Below, piece by piece: positions 1 to 5,661 of a stretch of DNA of 7,381 nucleotides (its first letter is position 1; every line of letters starts with the position of its first letter). Under the pieces are notes generated by a model, which did no database searches, was not told the origin of the DNA, and saw only the letters and a program-made list of their open reading frames with translations. This DNA comes from Deltaproteobacteria bacterium (GTDB lineage Bacteria > Desulfobacterota > DSM-4660 > Desulfatiglandales > Desulfatiglandaceae): assembly GCA_003646995.1 (NCBI GenBank), contig QMLZ01000139.1, forward strand, positions 1 through 7,381. The letters are read 5' to 3'. The translations under genes were made by a program, and so were the position numbers.

Positions 1-194
1 TATCAATAACTGCGAATAATGATGAAAGTAAGATCTATCTGTACTCTAAAAGCGATGTTAAACCGGTGGAACAATGGTTGGAAGCTATTGAGTCTGTTGA
101 AGATTTAGTTACAAAAGATCTAAAAGGGAAAATTGTGAAAAATACTTCAAGAGCTGAAATTTGCCTTGCTTTACCTAGCGAAGCCATATCGTGA
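1..194 (+). CDS. C-terminal end of an unrecognised protein (5' partial)
   Basis: A frame read from base 3 stays open for 63 codons and ends at a TGA at 192-194; the other two forward frames have stops within the first 20 bases. No ATG occurs in this frame, so if real the gene begins upstream of the window. The peptide is acidic and mixed hydrophobic/charged (for example KPVEQWLEAIESVEDLVTK), as expected of a soluble helical domain, and ends in LPSEAIS. I see no membrane segment and no family motif I can name. It lies about 110 bp upstream of the sigma-54 promoter and, since its stop overlaps the first base of a putative activator repeat, it is probably not part of the downstream operon. No rho-independent terminator follows it. 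Existence as a gene is moderately likely; function unknown. Confidence 0.5.
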   Translation, partial: SITANNDESKIYLYSKSDVKPVEQWLEAIESVEDLVTKDLKGKIVKNTSRAEICLALPSEAIS

Positions 195-239
195 TGTTTC
201 ATAATGTATTATTTTGTATCCCCGCATGTTTCATAATGT
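194..239. repeat. Two exact 14-bp direct repeats, candidate activator-binding (UAS) sites
   Basis: The sequence ATGTTTCATAATGT occurs exactly at 194-207 and again at 226-239. The copies start 32 bp apart, about three turns of B-DNA, so they would lie on the same face of the helix. They sit roughly 90-135 bp upstream of the start site predicted for the promoter at 304-319, the usual place for enhancer sites of NtrC-type activators. Each copy contains the near-palindrome CATAATG. The second copy runs into an inverted repeat, ATGTTG-N9-CAACAT, at 236-256. Position and phasing support a regulatory role; that the operon's own activator (5654-7096) binds here is inference. Confidence 0.5.
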
Positions 240-256
240 TGCATATTTTTCAACAT
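236..256. promoter_or_regulatory. Inverted repeat ATGTTG-N9-CAACAT, possible activator operator
   Basis: Six bases at 236-241 are perfectly complementary to 251-256 across a 9-base AT-rich spacer. It overlaps the end of the second 14-bp repeat and is centred about 84 bp upstream of the predicted transcription start. Dyads of this kind are typical of dimeric Fis-type HTH activators. It is not followed by a T-run, so it does not look like a terminator. The protein that would bind is not known. Confidence 0.35.
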
Positions 257-303
257 CGAATCCCTGCCTTGATAGCACCCCGTAATCACTGACTTTTTAT
301 CCT

Positions 304-319
304 TGGCATATAATTTGCC
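304..319 (+). promoter_or_regulatory. Sigma-54 (RpoN) -24/-12 promoter
   Basis: TGGCATATAATTTGCC matches the sigma-54 consensus TGGCAC-N5-TTGCW closely. The invariant GG is at 305-306 and the invariant GC at 317-318, with the required 12-bp offset, and TTGC is complete. Transcription would start near 330, leaving a leader of about 54 bases before the ATG at 384. It lies outside any well-supported coding region and just ahead of the first gene of the cluster. The cluster itself encodes a sigma-54 activator (5654-7096), which strengthens the call. A weak IHF-like core (ATCA-N5-TT, 285-295) lies just upstream, where DNA bending would help looping, but it departs from consensus at two positions. 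Confidence 0.85.
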
Positions 320-383
320 TTTAAAAGAAGTAAAATTTGAGGAACTAGAAGGGGTACTTAACTTAAAAATAGTTGAATCTAAT

Positions 384-902
384 ATGATGATTGTGGGTTC
401 AAGTAGGATAAGAGTGTTGATTGTAGAAATGAATAAAAAATTCCGAAAAGACCTGGCAAAGAGATTAAATCAGTTCGGATATAAAACTTTCGAGGCCGAA
501 AACAGTACCGATACAGAAAGAATCATCAAACAGAAAAAAATCGATGTTGTTGTCCTCGGCATCAATCGGTTCGGCCGCGGCGGCTTATCAATATTAGAGA
601 TGATAGGAGAAAAATCGCCTTCGGCGAAGGTAATACTTCTAAACGATTCTGAAAATATTTTTCTTTCGATTGCTGGGATGAAATTAGGTGCGTTTGACGA
701 TTTGTTATTGCCAGTGGACTTAGAAGCTCTTCGGAAGCGCATTGAGGATGCATATCAAAAGAAAAAGAAAGAACAGAAAGCTAAATTATCATTAAGCCGT
801 CGTTGCCAAGATTTGATGGTTGCGGCGACTTTTGCGGAAGCAGGCGATGATAAGACAGCATTAGAAATACTTAGAAACAAAAAAAGGCGAAATAACAGAT
901 GA
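384..902 (+). CDS. Degenerate pseudo-receiver protein with conserved C-terminal tail
   Basis: A 172-residue protein aligning along its length with the CheY-like receivers that follow, but with every residue of the phosphorylation site replaced. The acidic pair after beta-1 is E15-M16 (VLIVEMN against VLLVDDE). The phospho-acceptor Asp is G59 (DVVVLG against DVVILD). The conserved Thr/Ser is N87 (VILLND against VIMLTG), and the conserved Lys is L109 (LLLPVDL against LEKPVDL). The hydrophobic strand/helix pattern and the GAF motif before beta-5 are kept. After a Lys-rich linker (about 126-134) comes a tail, MVAATFAEAGDDKTALEI at 145-162, almost identical to that of the next gene. It cannot be phosphorylated in the normal way; a structural or decoy role is inferred. 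The start is uncertain: ATG 384 (or 387) is chosen because the upstream in-frame TTG codons at 303 and 315 lie inside the sigma-54 promoter; neither ATG has a clear Shine-Dalgarno. The stop overlaps an ATG at 899. Confidence 0.8.
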   Translation: MMIVGSSRIRVLIVEMNKKFRKDLAKRLNQFGYKTFEAENSTDTERIIKQKKIDVVVLGINRFGRGGLSILEMIGEKSPSAKVILLNDSENIFLSIAGMKLGAFDDLLLPVDLEALRKRIEDAYQKKKKEQKAKLSLSRRCQDLMVAATFAEAGDDKTALEILRNKKRRNNR

Positions 903-911
903 ATCTAAAAC

Positions 912-917
912 GGAGGG
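912..917 (+). promoter_or_regulatory. Ribosome binding site that fixes the start of the second receiver
   Basis: GGAGGG lies 8 bases before the ATG at 926. An earlier in-frame ATG at 899, overlapping the stop of the preceding gene, has no such site and would add nine charged residues (MNLKRREKE) ahead of the receiver fold. The site therefore favours 926. Confidence 0.75.
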
Positions 918-925
918 AGAAAGAA

Positions 926-1381
926 ATGGAAAAGTTTAAAATTTTATTAGTGGACGATGAGGAGGAGTTTGTTCGAACCTTAGCCGAGAGGATACAAATG
1001 CGAGATCTATCCTCGGATGTAGCTCTCAATGGTGAGGAAGCATTACAAAAAGTCCAAGAGGATTTACCTGATGTAATTGTTCTTGATCTAAAAATGCCGG
1101 GAATGCATGGAATGGAAGTTCTACGTAGAGTAAAAGAAGCTTACCCAGAGGTTCAAGTTGTTATCCTTACCGGGCATGGCACGGAAAAACACGAGCAAAT
1201 GGCCAAAGAGTTAGGAGCATTTGAGTATCTAGAAAAACCTGTAGATCTCGATAGGCTTGTAAGTACACTTAAGCTAGCATATCGCAAGAAAATAGAGGAC
1301 ACAATGGTTGCAGCGACCTTTGCTGAGGCCGGTGATCACAAAACAGCTAAAGAAATTATGAAAAGTTATAAGAAAAAATAA
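926..1381 (+). CDS. CheY-like single-domain response regulator with MVAATFAEAGD tail
   Basis: A 151-residue stand-alone receiver with no DNA-binding or enzymatic output domain. All catalytic residues are present: acidic pair D10-D11, phospho-acceptor D54 (VIVLDLKMPG), T82 (VILTGHG) and K104 followed by Pro (LEKPVDL). It would accept phosphate from a histidine kinase, most simply the one at 4135-5661. Residues 127-144 (MVAATFAEAGDHKTAKEI) repeat the tail of the preceding pseudo-receiver, with only two or three differences. This suggests a shared binding partner or direct pairing of the two proteins. The gene starts 23 bp after the preceding stop and is surely co-transcribed. With no output domain, it probably acts by binding another protein or as a phosphate sink; which is unknown. 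Confidence 0.9.
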   Translation: MEKFKILLVDDEEEFVRTLAERIQMRDLSSDVALNGEEALQKVQEDLPDVIVLDLKMPGMHGMEVLRRVKEAYPEVQVVILTGHGTEKHEQMAKELGAFEYLEKPVDLDRLVSTLKLAYRKKIEDTMVAATFAEAGDHKTAKEIMKSYKKK

Positions 1382-1421
1382 ATAAAACTAATCCCGAGAG
1401 CCATAGAAAAGGGGGGTAAAC

Positions 1422-1865
1422 ATGAAAACACGGGTATTACTAGTCGACGATGAGAAGGACTTTGTAGAACAGCTTGCTGAGCGTTTGAGGATCAGGGATT
1501 ATTACGTCGTGACCTCTACAAACCCGCAGGATGCGGTACAAAAAGTAAAGGAATACAACTTTGATGTGGTGATTTTGGATGTTGTAATGCCGAAGATGGA
1601 TGGCATTGAAGCACTACGGTTAATAAAGCAGTTAAAGCCACTTACTGAAGTCATAATGCTAACCGGCAGGGCTACCGTAGAAACCGCTATTGAAGGTATG
1701 AAACTTGGGGCATACGACTACCTTATGAAAACATGTGGAACAGAAGAACTAGTTTCAAAGATTGACAAAGCAAAAGAAAGGAAAGCCGATCAAGAAGAAC
1801 GCATTCGAGCTGCAAAGGTTAAGGAAATCATATCATCACCGAGATCTACACTGAAAGATGAGTAG
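1422..1865 (+). CDS. CheY-like single-domain response regulator
   Basis: A 147-residue receiver with D9-D10, phospho-acceptor D53 (VVILDVVMPKMDG), T81 (VIMLTGRA) and K103. The Pro that nearly always follows the Lys is replaced by Thr (LMKTCGTEEL), which may change the beta5-alpha5 surface. After the fold, a highly charged helix (about 115-136, ending EERIRAAKVKEI) resembles the tail of the receiver at 3664-4101 and differs from that of the two receivers upstream. A strong Shine-Dalgarno (G-run at 1411-1416) precedes the ATG by five bases. It ends 110 bp before the transporter gene. There is no output domain; the role is presumably in phosphotransfer or in regulating a partner protein by binding. 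Confidence 0.9.
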   Translation: MKTRVLLVDDEKDFVEQLAERLRIRDYYVVTSTNPQDAVQKVKEYNFDVVILDVVMPKMDGIEALRLIKQLKPLTEVIMLTGRATVETAIEGMKLGAYDYLMKTCGTEELVSKIDKAKERKADQEERIRAAKVKEIISSPRSTLKDE

Positions 1866-1975
1866 GACTTATATCGTATTTCGTATTCCAGTGTTTAGAA
1901 TCTTTCGCACGTACATGTTGATAATTGAGAATCAAGCTGCAGTAACACTAGCTATACAGAGGGAGGGCAACGTAA
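1866..1975 (+). other. 110-bp gap ahead of the transporter gene
   Basis: This is the longest non-coding stretch inside the cluster. It holds the transporter's Shine-Dalgarno (GGGAGGG at 1961-1967, eight bases before ATG 1976) and a short tandem TCGTATT repeat (1874-1887). I see no -24/-12 promoter, no convincing sigma-70 promoter, and no hairpin followed by a T-run. Read-through from the receiver upstream is the simplest reading. Confidence 0.5.
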
Positions 1976-3586
1976 ATGGAACATCTTTCTAAGCATGGAG
2001 GTTCAAAAGGAGGAATTCTTTCAAATAACCTGTTTTGGATCTGTGTTGGAATCAGCATTTTTATTGTAATAGGATTCATAATACCAGTACCTAGCAATGT
2101 GACAACCATAGTAGAAAAGTATGGCTTCGCAAAAAAAATGATCGACTGGGGAATAGTGAATAATACAACCGAGGCAGCAAAGAAAACAATGATAGTCTTA
2201 GGAATCATTCCAATGGCGGTTATTTTTTTCGCAACAGAAGCCATTCCTATTGGTTTAACAGGGCTTTTGATGCCAGTTCTTGCCTACTTTTTCCACTTAC
2301 TACCCAAGAAAGTTATAGGAAAAACCTTTGCTGGAGATGCACCGATGTTTCTATTAGGTGTATTGGCAATGGGGGTAGCCGTAGTAGATGTTGGTCTCCA
2401 TAAACGTCTCGCTTCTTGGCTTCTAGGATGGACTAAAGGTTTTTGGGTACCAATCTTTATACTTTGTTTGAGTATGTCTGTAATTGGGTCATTCATTTCG
2501 GCTCATGCTATGTGTGCCTTTATGACACCAGTTATGATGGCTGTCTATTTTGGGTCTGTAACAGCGAATAGTACAGAAGGTAAAATTAATCATGATCCAG
2601 CATTGGCCAAGCTACTTCTTTTTTCGCTGTGTTACGCATTAAATGTCGGAGGAGTTGGCTCTCCTGCTGCTGGTGGTAGAAATGTTATCATGATGGGGTT
2701 TTGGAGTGATTATAATGTACCTATGGATTTTTTTACCTGGATGAAATATGGGTTCCCACTAGCACCAATACTGGGACTTACTGTTGCCATTTACATGAGT
2801 ATAATTTTTGGGAAAAGGGTCAAGATTAGAGACCTTACACCAGGACTTGCCGCAATTAGAGAAGAAACCAAAAAGATGGGGAAGATGAGCTATGCTGAAT
2901 TTGTGACGTTTGGTATGCTGCTATTAATACTTTTCCTCTGGATCTTTGGGAGTGAAACCCTTGGTTTAGGTGGGCCTGCTCTGCTGGCGCTTATTATACC
3001 GGTAATTTTCAGAACAACAGATTGGAATAAAATTCTTTCAGGAATATCATGGGATGCATGGTTTATGTATTGCGGAGCGCTGACAATGGGAGCCCTTCTA
3101 AAAGAAAGTGGGGCCGCCTTATGGTTAGCACACAGTGCCTTGAAGCTTCTATCCAATGTTAATATGAATCAAGGACTCGGACTCTGGATTGGTCTTTCAG
3201 GGTTTTCGGGGTTAATGACTAATTTTATGTCAGATGCCGGGACGACGGCACTTCTGGGCCCAATTGTAATTCCTATGGGCATTATGACCGGCGTTCCTGG
3301 AGAACCGTGGGCTACTGGACTAGCGGTTGCCTTTGCCACATCGTTTGCACATTTTCTAATTGTTGGAACTCCAAACAATGCAATCGTATATGCTCTAGGG
3401 ACATATCCGGATACCGGGAAGAAGGTAATTCACCCCATGGACTTCCTGAAATATGGTTTCTTTCTTTGGATGCTGTCACTTGTAATTACTTGGGTGGTCG
3501 GTTTTCTTGGTATCTTTCACTTTGTTGGTTTCCCTAAAGAAGTCCTTGAAACCGCAAAAAGTGTTTTAGATGCTAGTATGCGATGA
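1976..3586 (+). CDS. SLC13/DASS-family sodium-coupled anion transporter
   Basis: A 536-residue inner-membrane carrier with about 11-13 hydrophobic segments, in the usual size range of the divalent anion:Na+ symporter family (di/tricarboxylates, sulfate). The inverted-repeat architecture is visible. The first half has a hairpin tip SAHAMCAFMTPV (175-186) and a Gly/Pro/Asn loop VGGVGSPAAGGRN (224-236). The second half has MTNFMSDAGTTALLGPIVIP (414-433) and FLIVGTPNNAIVYALG (460-475), the latter a good match to the family's TPPNAIVxxxG signature. The two Ser-Asn-Thr substrate motifs of the carboxylate carriers are altered (S-A-H at 175-177 and S-D-A at 419-421), so the substrate cannot be named. 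A hydrophilic stretch (about 40-70) follows the first membrane segment. A strong Shine-Dalgarno precedes ATG 1976. The gene is flanked by single-domain receivers and followed by a two-component pair, suggesting signal control of uptake. Confidence 0.88.
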   Translation: MEHLSKHGGSKGGILSNNLFWICVGISIFIVIGFIIPVPSNVTTIVEKYGFAKKMIDWGIVNNTTEAAKKTMIVLGIIPMAVIFFATEAIPIGLTGLLMPVLAYFFHLLPKKVIGKTFAGDAPMFLLGVLAMGVAVVDVGLHKRLASWLLGWTKGFWVPIFILCLSMSVIGSFISAHAMCAFMTPVMMAVYFGSVTANSTEGKINHDPALAKLLLFSLCYALNVGGVGSPAAGGRNVIMMGFWSDYNVPMDFFTWMKYGFPLAPILGLTVAIYMSIIFGKRVKIRDLTPGLAAIREETKKMGKMSYAEFVTFGMLLLILFLWIFGSETLGLGGPALLALIIPVIFRTTDWNKILSGISWDAWFMYCGALTMGALLKESGAALWLAHSALKLLSNVNMNQGLGLWIGLSGFSGLMTNFMSDAGTTALLGPIVIPMGIMTGVPGEPWATGLAVAFATSFAHFLIVGTPNNAIVYALGTYPDTGKKVIHPMDFLKYGFFLWMLSLVITWVVGFLGIFHFVGFPKEVLETAKSVLDASMR

Positions 3587-3590
3587 TACA

Positions 3591-3629
3591 CCACTGAGAA
3601 AGAATTAGCAGGGTAATTCTCTTAGGTGG
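3591..3629 (+). other. Imperfect RNA hairpin between the transporter and the third receiver
   Basis: AGAATTA (3601-3607) pairs perfectly with TAATTCT (3614-3620) around the 6-base loop GCAGGG. The helix extends, with an AA bulge, a G bulge and one G-T wobble, to CCAC (3591-3594) pairing with GTGG (3626-3629). No T-run follows, so it does not look like a full terminator. It begins 5 bases after the transporter's stop and ends before the next gene's ribosome binding site. It could stabilise or limit the transporter message relative to the downstream regulators; this is inference. Confidence 0.5.
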
Positions 3630-3663
3630 CGTATAGACATTCAAGAGGAAGGAGGAAGGCGTT

Positions 3664-4101
3664 ATGATTTCACCACAAGTACTGATAGTCGATGATGAAA
3701 TACCGTTTGTAGATACAATGACTAAGCGACTGACGAAAAGAGGATTTAAGGTATTGAAAGCATTTAGCGGAGAGGAAGCTATTAGGATTCTTGATGAAAA
3801 TCGTAACACTGATGTGGTTATTCTTGATGTAAAAATGCCTGGAATGAACGGAATAGAAACATTGAAAGAAATAAAAAGCAGAAATCCCTTGGTAGAAGTA
3901 ATTATGCTTACTGGGCATGCTACAATAGACGATGCAATTGAGGGAATGAGGCAGGGTGCATATGATTACCTTAGAAAGCCGTGCGAGATAGATGAACTAA
4001 CCACAAAACTGAGAAAGGCCGTGGGGAAAAAACGCGAACATGAAGAGAGAATCAAGGAAGCAAAGGTGAGAGAAGCTCTGGCTCGACATGGGTTGGAGTA
4101 A
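3664..4101 (+). CDS. CheY-like single-domain response regulator
   Basis: A 145-residue receiver with intact D10-D11, phospho-acceptor D55 (VVILDVKMPGMNG), T83 (VIMLTGHAT) and K105-Pro (LRKPCEIDEL). It has no output domain. Its C-terminal helix (about 120-140, EERIKEAKVREAL) closely matches that of the receiver at 1422-1865, so these two, lying on either side of the transporter gene, form a second pair distinct from the MVAATFAEAGD pair. GGAGG at 3651-3655 sits eight bases before ATG 3664. It is followed after 33 bp by the histidine kinase, its most likely phosphodonor. Function beyond phosphate acceptance is not evident. Confidence 0.9.
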   Translation: MISPQVLIVDDEIPFVDTMTKRLTKRGFKVLKAFSGEEAIRILDENRNTDVVILDVKMPGMNGIETLKEIKSRNPLVEVIMLTGHATIDDAIEGMRQGAYDYLRKPCEIDELTTKLRKAVGKKREHEERIKEAKVREALARHGLE

Positions 4102-4134
4102 GAAAATAATCAGCTTGTAACCTGATGGGAAACG

Positions 4135-5661
4135 ATGAGAGAAAATTCTAAAGTACCTCGATTCTGGAATTCAATACCGCTCAGGATCCGAATATATCTT
4201 CTTCTTTCTGCTTTGATTTTTATAACTATGGTGGGAGGGCTTCTGTTGGTGTGGTATACATATCGAACGGAAGCCCTTTTGTTTCAACTTATGGGGAAAA
4301 ACATCAAATCATTTCAATTGGCGGTTAAATTAGAAACAGCTCTTGCAAACCAGAAGGGATATGTTTCTTATTACTACATAGACGGAAATTCTCAATGGTT
4401 ACAGCAGCTCGCAGAGTTCCGCAAGAAGTTCGAAGAGTATTTGTGGGAAGTTAAATCTCTCCCAAATACGGTTAAAGAAAAGCAAATTTTGGAGAATTTG
4501 GAACTGGAGTATTCTTCTTACGTTAAAGCAAAAGATAAAGTCCTTAATTATTATAAAAAAGGTGAAAAGAAAATTGGGGCCGAACTTCATCGATCTGTTC
4601 GCAAGCAGTTTTTCAATATACTGGATTTGTGTGAAGAATATAAAAAAATACAAACAAAAGCTATTCAGAATACAATGTACGAAGTACATAAACAATCTGC
4701 AAAACTGCGAATGATGAGTGTGCTAGCGATCTTGATTGTGCTATTCCTGGGTTCGACCCTCTCTTTGATAGTTGTTAAATACATCCTTGGGTCAATTCGG
4801 CGTTTGATAGGAGAAGTAAATTATGAATCAGCTGGAGATGCTTCGCGTGATGAGATTAAAGCACTAGGCCGCCATGTTCGAGCTATGGCAGTAGATATTG
4901 ATCGCACACATTCAGAACTAGAAAAAAGTCGTGAAGTACTTTTGCAATCCGAAAAGCTGGCACTTGTTGGCAAACTCGCGGCAGGAATGGCTCACAGTAT
5001 TAGAAATCCCTTAACATCTGTGAAGATGCGTTTATTCTCACTGCAACGATCACTTGATTTTACTACCGAAGAACAGATTGAAGATTTTGAAGTTATTTCT
5101 GAAGAAATTCGTCATATAGACAGTATAGTACAGAATTTTCTTGAGTTTTCGCGCCCTCCCAAACCCCGGTTCACCAGAATTAGCCCTTCTGCCATTGTAG
5201 ATTTAGTGATAACTCTCCTAAAATATCGCTTTTTATCATACAACATAAAAATAGAGCTGCAACGTAAGAAGACATTACCTGAAATCATTGCTGACCCAGA
5301 ACAGATCAAGGAAGTGCTCGTAAATATTGTGATCAACGCCTGTGAGGCTATGAAGGATGGAGGGCTCATAAAAATAATTGAAGATGAAAAATACCATAAG
5401 GGATTGGGGCACTTTGTCCTGATAAAAATAGTAGATACTGGCCCGGGTATCCCCGAGTCTATTCGGGAGAAGATATTTGAGCCATTTTTCAGTGTTAAAG
5501 CGGAAGGTGCAGGTTTAGGGCTTAGCATTTCCAGAAGAATCATAAATGAACATGGTGGAACTTTGACATTAGAATCGAATGGCAATAATGGGGCAACATT
5601 TGTCGTGTGTCTCCCTATTCCTGAAAATTCCAGTAGTAATATTCAAGAGACCAATGAGTGA
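4135..5661 (+). CDS. Membrane sensor histidine kinase (NtrB/AtoS-like)
   Basis: A 508-residue kinase. Membrane segment 1 is at about 20-42 and segment 2 at about 193-216. Between them lie some 150 residues rich in long amphipathic helices, resembling a CHASE3 or four-helix-bundle sensor and exposed outside the cytoplasmic membrane. A short HAMP-like/coiled-coil region (217-275) leads to the dimerisation domain with phospho-acceptor H287 (AAGMAHSIRNPLTSV). The ATPase domain has the N box N401 (NIVINACEAM), G1 DTGPGIP (434-440), the F box EPFFSVKAEG and G2 GAGLGLSI (458-465). The acidic residue that normally follows the His is Ser, while the Asn four further on is kept. The start ATG 4135 has only a weak Shine-Dalgarno (GGGA at 4127-4130). 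It overlaps the activator gene by 8 bp, so the two are translationally coupled and very likely cognate. The ligand is unknown. Confidence 0.92.
   Translation: MRENSKVPRFWNSIPLRIRIYLLLSALIFITMVGGLLLVWYTYRTEALLFQLMGKNIKSFQLAVKLETALANQKGYVSYYYIDGNSQWLQQLAEFRKKFEEYLWEVKSLPNTVKEKQILENLELEYSSYVKAKDKVLNYYKKGEKKIGAELHRSVRKQFFNILDLCEEYKKIQTKAIQNTMYEVHKQSAKLRMMSVLAILIVLFLGSTLSLIVVKYILGSIRRLIGEVNYESAGDASRDEIKALGRHVRAMAVDIDRTHSELEKSREVLLQSEKLALVGKLAAGMAHSIRNPLTSVKMRLFSLQRSLDFTTEEQIEDFEVISEEIRHIDSIVQNFLEFSRPPKPRFTRISPSAIVDLVITLLKYRFLSYNIKIELQRKKTLPEIIADPEQIKEVLVNIVINACEAMKDGGLIKIIEDEKYHKGLGHFVLIKIVDTGPGIPESIREKIFEPFFSVKAEGAGLGLSISRRIINEHGGTLTLESNGNNGATFVVCLPIPENSSSNIQETNE

Noticed and set aside
194..239. 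The pair of 14-bp repeats as a small CRISPR array or mobile-element end.
   Set aside because: Only two short copies with an 18-bp spacer, no terminal inverted repeats and no cas or transposase genes; the place ahead of a sigma-54 promoter fits operators better.
303..383. Upstream extension of the pseudo-receiver to a TTG start at 303 (or 315).
   Set aside because: Both TTG codons lie inside the -24/-12 promoter, upstream of the predicted transcription start, so they would not be in the message.
899..925. Start of the second receiver at ATG 899, overlapping the preceding stop.
   Set aside because: It lacks a ribosome binding site, whereas ATG 926 has GGAGGG eight bases upstream; the extra residues are outside the receiver fold. 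Coupled initiation at 899 is not excluded.
1890..1958. Possible sigma-70 promoter (TTGATA at 1918 with TATACA at 1953) and an AGTGTT/AACACT inverted repeat before the transporter.
   Set aside because: The two hexamers are about 29 bp apart, far too long, and the inverted repeat has a 48-base loop; both are expected by chance in AT-rich DNA.
4957..4971. A TGGCAC...GGC sequence resembling a sigma-54 promoter inside the kinase gene.
   Set aside because: The GG-to-GC spacing is one base too short, the TTGC element is missing, and it lies in conserved kinase coding sequence.
5112..5585. Long open frame on the minus strand opposite the kinase gene (and similar ones opposite the other genes).
   Set aside because: They lie antisense to strongly conserved coding sequence, have low-complexity Ser/Pro/Phe-rich products and match no known motif.
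5579..5653. N-terminal extension of the NtrC-type activator to the ATG at 5579.
   Set aside because: The added residues overlap the kinase's last coding bases, resemble nothing in the family, and the receiver fold starts right at the ATG at 5654.
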